From: Megalobrama amblycephala
Lineage: Eukaryota; Chordata; Actinopteri; Cypriniformes; Xenocyprididae
Assembly: GCF_018812025.1 (NCBI RefSeq)
Contig: NC_063053.1
Location: 6,487,623 to 6,551,622, forward strand
Reading direction: 5' to 3'
DNA: 64,000 nucleotides
The notes under the pieces are model-generated. The model searched no databases. It had not been told where the DNA came from and saw nothing but the letters and a program-made list of their open reading frames with translations. Position numbers and translations under genes: made by a program. Shown here one piece after another: positions 23,081 through 31,085 of the stretch; position 1 is the stretch's first letter; each line of letters begins with the position of its first letter.

Positions 23081-23313
23081 ACTCAGAGTATTAGTAGACT
23101 GTTAGGTTAGGGTTAATGGAATAAGTTGACAGGTACTTTCAAAGTTACTTATAGTCAGTAGAATATCTGTTGGGAGACAATCCAAATAAAATGTTAGCAG
23201 ATATTAAGGAGACAGTCTACTAATACTTTAATGACTGGTAGCTGACATGTAGTTGTAAAGTTAGTTGGCAGAATGTCTAAAGTGCATTATCCTGTGTTAC
23301 CAACATTCTATTT

Positions 23314-24365
23314 TTTGTGTTCCTCAGAAGAAAGAATCTTTCATTTTGACACCTCTAAAAGAACCCTAAAACCTTATTTTACTACATTTAAAATGAGCTG
23401 TGATCAGTAGTGTTAATTTAAGTGCATTATTGTGTGTTTTTTCTGTGTGTGTTCCTCTGGTTTTAATTTACAACTCCTAAAATTGGTGTGACAGTCTTAT
23501 CTCTTGTACAACACCCCAGGTGTGGGTTGTTTCAGGGTGGAGGTCACACATCTTTCAACCAAACCAGCATAATTAGCAAGCGAAGTGTAAGGAACAAAGC
23601 AAGCTGCACTAATTCTATTAGGCAGACGGCGCTGCCAATTACCCTGCATGAGAGACCTGATTAGACCACACCTGCCCCTCCTTCCTCTTTTATCTGAGAT
23701 ATTAAATAAGGCCTTAATAGTTCATCAAAAAAAATCTTTAAGGCTGTTTGAAAACTAGGACATCAGCCAGTGCTGGGAAGGTTTTTGTTGTTGAGACAAC
23801 AGCAAATCAGATTTGATTGCATGTTGGCATGCTAATTTGTGTGTCTAGGTGGCGTCTCGTTGTTCCAGCTGTATTAACGACAATGATCTGATTCCAGTGA
23901 GCCGCGCTTGACTGAGCGTAACCCACGTAATATGGAAGCCTGACAACAAAAGGACTCTGATCGCGAACATCTCTTCAAAGTGCTAAGATCAACTGAAGCT
24001 ACGAAGCTCTTCATGTTTGATATGCACAGCACAGTCTTAACACACAGCTAGTTCTCCTCTGTACCTCTGATGTGGGATTTCTGTTGCTGGTTTGCAATGA
24101 AAGGGCAAAAGTTTACGCTATAAGTGGTGATCGAGCTGCGTGACACAGCCTGAGCTGTTAATGATGGGCACAGGGTGCAGAACTGCCACTCCAAGAGACC
24201 AAGATTTCAGGCCTGGATGTGGACAGGCGGAGAGAGAGATGGCGGAGAGGTAAAGTTGTTGAGTGTTCCTGACATACTCCATCAACAGATGTCACTTTTC
24301 ATGGGCATCATGGTTAGTAGTGGAAATGTTCCTGCAGCGTATCCAAACACAAACACACTCTTACA
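23314..24365. other. No gene; possible conserved non-coding DNA
   Basis: No repeat termini. The segment 23561-23720 is mixed-composition and unique-looking, with homeodomain-type ATAATTAGC and CCAATTACC words. Conservation cannot be judged here. Confidence 0.3.
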
Positions 24366-24367
24366 GT

Positions 24368-24570
24368 TAAGGCCTGTTCACACCAAGGATGATGACTTTA
24401 ACTATAAAGTATAAACGATTGTTCTGATTCTGTGAGAATAGGGAAGACCACGTCACCAGCTTACCAGAAACGGTGAATAATTTTGCAAAGCAACTGGAAC
24501 AGAATGTCATTGTCCACTATTGTGGATGCTATATAGTTTAGCTCTATTGGTGTGATCGATGAGTGGATGT
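24368..24570. mobile_element. Possible decayed Harbinger-like MITE
   Basis: AAGGCCTGTTCACACCAAGGATGA is typical of terminal sequence of cyprinid Harbinger MITEs. A weak partner (CTATTGGTGTGATCG) lies near 24545. Duplication not resolved. Confidence 0.35.
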
Positions 24571-25093
24571 ATTTTAAGCTTGGCTGATCTGGGGCCAAAC
24601 TAAAAGACAATTATGGTAGGCTGTTTGTCTATGTGTCAGCTAGAATATTCTGTGAATATACACTCTTTAACATACACCAGAATATGATCTTCACAGGGAA
24701 CATATAGACATAAATACACTGTAATCTGTCACGATGTTGACATTAGATTGCGGTTATATCACTCCTGAGGCAAAAGCAATTCTTTACCTTCTAAAGCCCT
24801 GTCCTAAATAGTACTTGATATGGACTTACAGTCTCATTGCATTTGTCTGCCAATGTCTGTGAAGTCTGCGAGACCGTAGGGTGTTCTATTTGTCATTTTA
24901 TGACTCAAATGGGTGCTCACAAATAGCCTCTTTGTGGCCACTGGTGCTGACAGACTATCTCATAATAAGTGTGGATTCAGGAGAGCTCTATTGACAGAAG
25001 CTTTTGAAAAATTCATGAAAGAGTCTCTAAAAAGTCTCCAACTTTTTTCGGTGAGGTTACACTGTTACGCCATTGGGTGGTTACAAGAGACTT
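24571..25093. other. No gene recognised
   Basis: AT-rich, no repeat ends or domain-bearing frames. Confidence 0.4.
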
Positions 25094-25410
25094 GCGTCCC
25101 AATTCGCATACTATCGGTCCTAAATAGTATTCAGAATTAGAATTAGTGTGTCCCAAATTGTAGTGTTGAAATGACTATTCCAAAGATATCCAGATGGTCT
25201 ACTTTTTCCGGTTAGAATCCGAAGTGCGAACTGCAAGGATTCGATTAGAACTATAAACATGAATAAAAATTGTATTCCTTAAAGATGCAATTATGATGAA
25301 TTTTGTCCCAAAGCGTGCATACTCTTCTTCTTCACTCAAATGTATGGACTTTTTCTTCTGAAAAACAGTACATACTTTTAGGGCATAGTATAAGTAGGCG
25401 AATTGGGACG
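25094..25410. mobile_element. MITE with GCGTCCCAATTCGC termini, copy 1
   Basis: Left GCGTCCCAATTCGCATACTA, right GTATAAGTAGGCGAATTGGGAC. The arms are inverted and AT-rich. Non-coding. Confidence 0.65.
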
Positions 25411-25486
25411 TCTTTAAGTGAATCATTGAATAATTGATTGAACCAATTCTTTCAGAACATTGATTCACTGTTGAACAAAACACTTG

Positions 25487-26195
25487 CTGCATCCCAATTC
25501 GCCTACTTATACTACGCCCTAAAAGTATGTACTCTTTCTGTGAACAAAAAGTACTTACTTTTGAGTGTGTAGAAAAAGAGTAGACAAGCTTTGGGACATA
25601 CTATCATATCATACAATGTCTTTTCTCTCTGTCGCATCCTGTCACTGTAAACTGGCCTGTCAATCATCTTACATCCTCCACATTTCATTTAGCTAATTTC
25701 CTACCGTATCGGAGAGAAATGCAGCACGTTGATCTGCAGTCGCGGGTCTTTCATGTGGAGAACTCTCCTCATATCAATGCATAATGATGCATTTAAAAGT
25801 TAATGGCCAATCGGATCTTTATAAAAATACCAATCCACATTGGTATTTGCAGATGAAAAATAACACTGATAACATTAAATATATATTTTCTATCAGGTTG
25901 AACTGATTCTCAAACCTCTCAGCGTCGATCACGCATATCCGCCATGTTTTGTAGTTTTTTAACACTTTTTACTCGTGTTTGTAGTTCTGAACTGAATCCT
26001 CGTCCAACGCGCAATGGGTTGTGGGCAATATAAGCCTTTATAGTGTACACGGATCCACACTTCGAAAATCTTCCGGAAATAGTAGACCATCCGGGGACTT
26101 TTGGCATACTCTTTTCAACATACTATGCTTTGGGACACACTTATTTTAATCTCACATGCTATTTAGGATGGATAGTATGGACATTGGAATGCAGG
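25487..26195. mobile_element. MITE with GCATCCCAATTCGC termini, copy 2
   Basis: Left TGCATCCCAATTCGCCTACT. The right side carries GGATAGTATGGACATTGGAATGCA and an internal GGGACACACTTATTTTAATC, so the right terminus is diverged. Longer relative of the element at 25094, in the same orientation, about 75 bp away. Confidence 0.55.
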
Positions 26196-26199
26196 GAAT

Positions 26200-26335
26200 G
26201 TCTTTACCAGTGAATCATTGAATAACTCATTCAACTGATTTGTTCAAAAACACTGATTCATTCAGAAACAAAACAAGTGAATGGCTTTGTCATTGAATCA
26301 CTGAATCATTCATTCAAACTGATTCTTTTAGGAAG
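26200..26335. repeat. Degenerate TGAATCATTGAATCATTCA repeats
   Basis: The words GTGAATCATTGAATAACTC, TTGAATCACTGAATCATTC and ATTCAAACTGATTC recur. Similar text lies at 25417-25475, between the two preceding MITEs. Confidence 0.55.
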
Positions 26336-26740
26336 AAATACCACTGCTCTGTGTTGCTTGGAGACACGCAACGGATCTGCTGCGGCTTTGTTCGGATCTA
26401 TTTGCATTGGTAGAGCAAAACAGACAACAGATCCGTAAATACAGCACCTAAAATGTAATATATAATAATTAATATTAATTTTATATTTGTGGAACTAAAT
26501 GATTTGTAAGCAATATCATACTCGCAATTGCGTTGTTTTTCCTGCCTGCGTCCTTGTGTCTAATAAGACCGAATCACAGTGTTGACATCAAGCAATATTT
26601 ATTTTTAAATACATATACTTGTCTTAATGCATTTATCTAATAAGGCCTTTATTTAATTTAGCCTTGCTACTCTTTAGAGACAGAATGCCGTGTTATGCGC
26701 AAGATGATGCAGAAGTTAAACATTTCAGTCTAGTGTGTTT
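26336..26740. other. No gene; left flank of the DIRS element
   Basis: Nothing recognised. The DIRS element begins after TAGTGTGTTT. Confidence 0.4.
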
Positions 26741-26797
26741 ACGTCTCGGTTACGTATGTAACCCTCGTTCCCTGAAGGAGGGAACGGAGACGTACGT
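26741..26797. repeat. DIRS left outer end, copied in the internal complementary region
   Basis: Begins ACGTCTCGGTTACGTATG and includes a CGTTCCCT/AGGGAACG hairpin. Its exact reverse complement lies at 27016-27072. Confidence 0.9.
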
Positions 26798-26960
26798 CAG
26801 TAGTGACCGACGAATTGGGATATCGCTTAGAGAGCCCTATCAGCTTCGTGTGAACTAAAACAAGCCAATGGAATTGGCGTGCGATATTTGCATAATGCGC
26901 ACCGCCCCCGACAGGTGTATATAAATAGGAAGCGGATGCAATCGCACTCTGTTTTTCGCT
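26790..26960. repeat. DIRS left inverted terminal repeat
   Basis: ACGTACGTCAGTAGTGACCG to TTTTTCGCT. It matches the inverse of 32851-33021 with very few differences (GGCGTGCG here against GGTGTGCG in the other copy, and slight drift at the inner edge). Confidence 0.9.
26886..26927 (+). promoter_or_regulatory. Octamer plus TATA box in the left ITR, facing right
   Basis: ATTTGCAT (26886-26893), a GC-box-like CCGCCCCCG, then TATATAAATA (26918-26927). The spacing of about 25 bp between octamer and TATA resembles octamer-driven vertebrate promoters. It would fire antisense to the element's genes. Confidence 0.5.
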
Positions 26961-27015
26961 GAGGAGACAACTGGTGTCCGCACTACAGCGAGGGTACAGG
27001 AACTGTGGCGACGGG

Positions 27016-27127
27016 ACGTACGTCTCCGTTCCCTCCTTCAGGGAACGAGGGTTACATACGTAACCGAGACGTTCCCTTTCAGTCGGTCACGTTCGACGTA
27101 CGTCAGTAGTGACCGACGAATTGGGAT
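27016..27127. repeat. DIRS internal complementary region
   Basis: Two blocks share GT at 27071-27072. Block 27016-27072 is the exact reverse complement of the left outer end (26741-26797). Block 27071-27127 is the exact reverse complement of the right outer end (32990-33046). The junction GAGACGTTCCC is thus a template for joining the two termini, as in the DIRS circle model. Confidence 0.93.
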
Positions 27128-27752
27128 CCCAACTAAAGCGCCACAGTTACGAAACCCCTTCCAGTGCCCAGCGCAAGCTCGGCTACCCATAGCACCAGCT
27201 GGAACAGTGAAGGGGCGAGCTTACGCCGAGAGAGTTTACTGCTGTCTTACCGAATACCCACTAAGTAAACTAGACTACACTGGGGAAGCGAACCCGTAAG
27301 GGACGCTGCGGAGGCCACTACCTACCCAATGGGGGAGGAGTTTACGTGGAGAATACACATATGGACTGGCCCGGGGGGCAGTACACATATGGGGTCCCTG
27401 GGATGGCTCCACCTGGGTAGGGGGAGACTCATCTGACAGGTGACAGCAGAGCTGGCTCTGCTAAGGGAAAGACACGGGCTCGCTGTAGGGAGTTTAGACC
27501 CGTGGACAATTACACATATGGGACCGCTCACGTAGAGGGGTCACGACATATGGGCCCCAGCCAACAGACAGCGTCAGCGACGGATGTAGGCCTGGCATCA
27601 GACACTCCGCAATGTCCGAGCCGAAGGGGGAGGCGGAGGAACTCGACAGGGTTCGCCAAGCGGGGAACACGACTGGAGTAAAAGTATGCACGTATCCGGC
27701 CAGGGGGCGGGAATGGCATTGCAAGCCGACACTTAGAGCGGGTACAACACGT
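27128..27752 (-). other. DIRS 3' non-coding region with ACACATATGG repeats
   Basis: Between the recombinase stop and the internal complementary region. TACACATATGG recurs at about 27354, 27382 and 27511, with a shorter ACGACATATGGG near 27544. GC-rich. Overlapping minus-strand frames of 63-94 codons have no domain. Confidence 0.5.
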
Positions 27753-30305
27753 CTACCGACTAGTAGATGCGAGTACACGTGAAGATACCGGCTCTACACG
27801 TAGGCTATAAAACCTAGCGAACGTGTTAGGTGTCGCCCAGCCCGCAGCTCTACAGATATCTGTCAGCGAGGCGCCATGAGCCAGCGCCCAGGAAGAGGCC
27901 ACCCCTCTGGTGGAGTGGGCTCTCAACCCGAGCGGGCAAGGCACGCCCTGGGATTCATACGCCAAGGCGATGGCATCCACTATCCAGTGGGCCATCCTCT
28001 GCTTGGAGACAGCCTTTCCCTTCTGCTGGCCTCCGTAACAGACAAAGAGCTGATCTGAGGTCCTGAAGCTTCGCGTTCTGTCCACGTACACACGCAGAGC
28101 ACGGACGGGACAGAGCAAAGCTAGGGCTGGGTCTGCCTCCTCCGAGGGCAGCGCTTGCAGGTTCACTACCTGATCTCTGAAGGGAGTGGTAGGAACCTTG
28201 GGCACGTATCCAGGCCGGGGTCTCAGGATGACGTGAGAATCACCGGGCCCGAATTCTAGGCACGCTTCGTCGACCGAAAACGCATGCAGGTCCCCTACCC
28301 TCTTCAGGGAAGCCAATGCAACCAGAAGGACAGTTTTTAGGGACATAACCTTCAGGTCGACTGATCGCAAAGGCTCAAAGGGATGACCCCGGAGAGCTGT
28401 GAGAACCAGGGTCAGATCCCAAGAGGGTACGGAGGAAGGGCGAGGAGGATTCAGTCTCCTTGCCCCCCTCAGGAACCTGACGATCAGATCGTGTTTCCCC
28501 AGGGACTTACCCTCAACTGCATGGTGATGTGCAGCGATAGCGGCAACATACACCTTCAGGGTGGAGGGAGACAGCCTTCGCTCCAACCCTTCTTGCAGGA
28601 AGGAAAGCACAGATCTGACCGAGCATGATCGGGGGTCCTCTCGGCGAGAGGCGCACCATTCGACGAACAGGTTCCACTTCAGCGCGTAGAGACTCCTAGT
28701 GGAAGGAGCTCTAGCGGAAGTGATGGTGTCTACGACCGCTTGCGGGAGATCACTCAGAACCTCCGCATCCCGTCCAGGGACCACACGTGGAGGTTCCACA
28801 GATCGGGACGCGGGTGCCACAGGGTGCCCCGTCTCTGAGTCAGGAGGTCCTTCCTCAGAGGAATCGGCCAGGGAGGGGCTGTCGCGAGGAGAATGAGGTC
28901 TGAGAACCAGGTCCGAGTGGGCCAGTACGGAGCCACTAACAGAACCTGCTCCCCGTCCTCCCTGACCTTGCACAGGAGTTGTGCGAGAAGGCTCACTGGG
29001 GGAAACGCATATTTGCGTAGACCCGGGGGCCAGCTGTGTGCCAGGGCATCCGTGCCGAGCGTGCCGCCGGTCAGGGAATAGAACCACTGGCAGTGGGCAG
29101 TTTCCGGGGAGGCAAACAGGTCTACCTGGGCCTCGCCGAAACGCTGCCAAATCAGCTGAACCGCCTGGGGGTGGAGCCGCCACTCGCCCGCAAGTGGAGG
29201 CTGCCGTGACAGCTCGTCGGCCGCACGGTTGAGCACACCTGGGACATGAGTGGCCCGAAGGGACCTCAGATGCTTCTGACTCCACAACAAGAGATGGCGG
29301 GCGAGTTGCGACATGCGACGGGAGCGTAGACCACCTTGATGGTTGATGTACGCAATGGCCGCAGTGCTGTCCAAACGGACCAGTACATGCTTGTCTGACA
29401 ACAGCTCCTTGAAGCGGGCCAGAGCAAGACGTACTGCTAGCAACTCGAGGCAATTGATATGCCAATGCAGCTGAGGCCCCGTCCAAAGACCCGACACTGC
29501 ATGCCCGTTGTACGTGGCCCCCCAACCCGTGGCAGAGGCATCTGTGGAGACCACAGCATGCCTGGACACTTGTTCCAGGGGTACTCCGGCCCGCAGGAAC
29601 GAAGGGTCCGACCACCGGACAAGGGTGCGGCGGCAGCTCGGTGTCACGGGGACACGGAGCGTGCCGCGCTGCCACGCCCATCTCGGGACCCGGCCGCGGA
29701 GCCAGTGTTGAAGCGGTCTCATATGGAGCAATCCGAGCGGCGTGACCGCGGCTACAGATGCCATATGCCCCAGGAGCCTCTGAAAATCTTTCAGTGGAGC
29801 CGCTGTCCTGCGCTTGAGCGAGCTCAGGCAACACCGACTGGACGCGCGCCTCGGTGAGACGCGCAGTCCGTGCGACCGAGTCTAGCTCGAGACCGAGATA
29901 AGAGATCCTCTGCCCGGGGGCGAGTTTGCTCTTGTCCCAGTTGACCCGAAGACCCAACCGGCTGAGGTGAGCTAAAACCATGTCCCTGTGTTCGCACAAC
30001 TGCTCTCGCGAGCTGGCCAGGATCAGCCAGTCGTCGAGATAGTTGAGGATACGAACGCCCTGTTCCTTGAGGGGAACAATGGCCGCCTCCGCAACCTTCG
30101 TAAAGACGCGGGGGGACAGGGCCAGCCCGAAGGGCAGGACTTTGTACTGATATGCCCGACCCTCGAACGCAAACCGCAGGAAGGGTCTGTGTCGAGGCAG
30201 AATCGAGACATGAAAGTACGCGTCCTTCAGGTCGATTGCTGCAAACCAATCCCGGGGACGGACGCATTCGAAAATGCGCTTCTGCGTGAGCATCTTGAAC
30301 GGCAT
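27753..30305 (-). CDS. DIRS pol: RT core and tyrosine recombinase in one 850-codon frame
   Basis: Residues 1-155 are the RT core: IDLKDAY (D25), LPFG at 57-60, YLDD at 89-92. Residues 520-850 are a tyrosine recombinase with R669 (LKRVGDLH), H797 and R800 (HSTRG), W823 and nucleophile Y833 (ARFYSL), the complete R-HxxR-Y set. It would integrate the circular cDNA. Residues from about 157 to 510 make no sense as protein: the real RNase H coding lies in the +1 frame there (28754-29764), yet this frame has no stop. Upstream RT sequence continues in the same frame beyond a TAA at 30363. The Met at residue 1 is internal to the domain, not a true start. Read as RT-RNaseH-YR polyprotein coding with two compensating frame changes. 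Confidence 0.85.
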   Translation of the reverse strand: MPFKMLTQKRIFECVRPRDWFAAIDLKDAYFHVSILPRHRPFLRFAFEGRAYQYKVLPFGLALSPRVFTKVAEAAIVPLKEQGVRILNYLDDWLILASSREQLCEHRDMVLAHLSRLGLRVNWDKSKLAPGQRISYLGLELDSVARTARLTEARVQSVLPELAQAQDSGSTERFSEAPGAYGICSRGHAARIAPYETASTLAPRPGPEMGVAARHAPCPRDTELPPHPCPVVGPFVPAGRSTPGTSVQACCGLHRCLCHGLGGHVQRACSVGSLDGASAALAYQLPRVASSTSCSGPLQGAVVRQACTGPFGQHCGHCVHQPSRWSTLPSHVATRPPSLVVESEASEVPSGHSCPRCAQPCGRRAVTAASTCGRVAAPPPGGSADLAAFRRGPGRPVCLPGNCPLPVVLFPDRRHARHGCPGTQLAPGSTQICVSPSEPSRTTPVQGQGGRGAGSVSGSVLAHSDLVLRPHSPRDSPSLADSSEEGPPDSETGHPVAPASRSVEPPRVVPGRDAEVLSDLPQAVVDTITSARAPSTRSLYALKWNLFVEWCASRREDPRSCSVRSVLSFLQEGLERRLSPSTLKVYVAAIAAHHHAVEGKSLGKHDLIVRFLRGARRLNPPRPSSVPSWDLTLVLTALRGHPFEPLRSVDLKVMSLKTVLLVALASLKRVGDLHAFSVDEACLEFGPGDSHVILRPRPGYVPKVPTTPFRDQVVNLQALPSEEADPALALLCPVRALRVYVDRTRSFRTSDQLFVCYGGQQKGKAVSKQRMAHWIVDAIALAYESQGVPCPLGLRAHSTRGVASSWALAHGASLTDICRAAGWATPNTFARFYSLRVEPVSSRVLASTSR
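28754..29764 (-). CDS. DIRS RNase H and methyltransferase-like region
   Basis: 336 residues in +1 frame relative to RT and recombinase. RNase H acidic residues: D75 (STDAS), E107 (NCLELLA), D132 (RLDST) and D183 (AADELSR). It would degrade the RNA strand of the RNA/DNA hybrid. Residues 195-336 (QVDLFASPET, LLVAPYWPTRTWF, LWHPRPDLWNL) fit the Dam-like methyltransferase region of DIRS pol; APYW resembles a methylase DPPY motif, but activity is unknown. The RNase H sense frame is open upstream to about 29850, where RT coding leaves the other frame. The frame ends about 10 bases before recombinase coding begins. Confidence 0.85.
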   Translation of the reverse strand: MASVAAVTPLGLLHMRPLQHWLRGRVPRWAWQRGTLRVPVTPSCRRTLVRWSDPSFLRAGVPLEQVSRHAVVSTDASATGWGATYNGHAVSGLWTGPQLHWHINCLELLAVRLALARFKELLSDKHVLVRLDSTAAIAYINHQGGLRSRRMSQLARHLLLWSQKHLRSLRATHVPGVLNRAADELSRQPPLAGEWRLHPQAVQLIWQRFGEAQVDLFASPETAHCQWFYSLTGGTLGTDALAHSWPPGLRKYAFPPVSLLAQLLCKVREDGEQVLLVAPYWPTRTWFSDLILLATAPPWPIPLRKDLLTQRRGTLWHPRPDLWNLHVWSLDGMRRF

Positions 30306-30362
30306 CTTGTGGAGATACCGGTTCAGGACGCGCAGATCCAGGATTGGCCGTAGCCAATTTTT

Positions 30363-31085
30363 TTACCGAAAAAGGGCGGTGGGAGGGACCGGCTCGATTG
30401 CATCCTTCGCCAGGAGGACAGCAATCTCCGCCCGGAGAACAGGTGCACTGTCCAACGACACCTGAGTGAAGTGGACACCCCTGAAGACCGGGGGACGCCG
30501 GGCGAACTGAATCGCATAGCCGAGTCTGATAGTGCGAATGAGCCAGCGGGACGGGCTGGGAAGTGTGATCCACGCCTCCAGACTCCGAGCCAGCGGGACC
30601 AAAGGCACCACAGACGCACCGGGGGTGGGGCAGCGAGGTAGAGTGGGATCCAACTCGGACGGCATGGGAGCGGCCCGGAGTGTGGTCGAACTCTGGGAGG
30701 CAGCAGTGCGTATGGGAGACGGCGCACGGGGCGCGGGCTGCACCATCACACTGCCACCTGCTGGCGAAATGGGAGGGGGCTGCGAGTGGCGAGGCGGGGC
30801 CTGGCACACTGGCAGGCGCACCCTGTTGTGACCTGGAGTTTGAGGAAACTGCTCTTTTTGTGATAAAGTGGGTACCGCTGGACTCCGGGGAGCCAGCGGC
30901 GGAAGATAGACAGACATCACAAATTCCCCCCGGCCCTCCTCCGGGGGTGGGAGAGAAGGTGGAAAACTCTCCCGAAGAGCAAGATCCTTCCCCTCCAGGT
31001 TGCCCGTCTCAGGGCCGTGACTTCCTCTTGCGTTTGCCACCTGGCTTGGCTGAGACGGGCTGGGCACCACGTCCGCGACAGGCAC
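30363..31085 (-). pseudogene. DIRS pol N-terminal part, cut off by a stop
   Basis: 240 codons, overlapping the end of gag by 77 bases in the +1 frame. The first 150 residues are proline-rich linker. From about residue 175 (RWLIRTIRLGYAIQFA, HFTQVS, AIEPVPP) it is the N-terminal part of DIRS RT. It ends ALFR-stop at 30363. The same frame then resumes with LRPILDLRVLNRYLHK and joins the 850-codon frame. The fingers strand usually found before LRPILD (with an F-x-V-x-KK type motif) is missing, so roughly 30 bases seem deleted at an oligo-A run (minus strand). Start at the first Met is a guess; frameshifting from gag is also possible. Confidence 0.8.

Larger units (their letters stand above)
21396..23313. 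mobile_element. Palindromic interspersed repeat, broken into pieces
   Basis: The left part (TACTTTATTTCAATAGTCCAC, ACACTCTACTAACTATTAAC) and right part (GTTAGGGTTAATGGAATAAG, GCAGAATGTCTAAAGTGCAT) are inverted versions of one motif set around AGACATTCTACTAACT. A hAT element and a composite inverted-repeat block separate them. Confidence 0.5.

Noticed and set aside
22460..23094. Frames of 98-119 codons sharing KKADEDQLQPTVRNTL on both strands
   Set aside because: The same peptide appears on both strands because the DNA is an inverted repeat. Not a gene.
29824..30807. 327-codon minus-strand frame overlapping RT
   Set aside because: Shadow of the RT/gag-pol region in another frame. Proline/serine/arginine-rich translation of GC-rich DNA, no motif.
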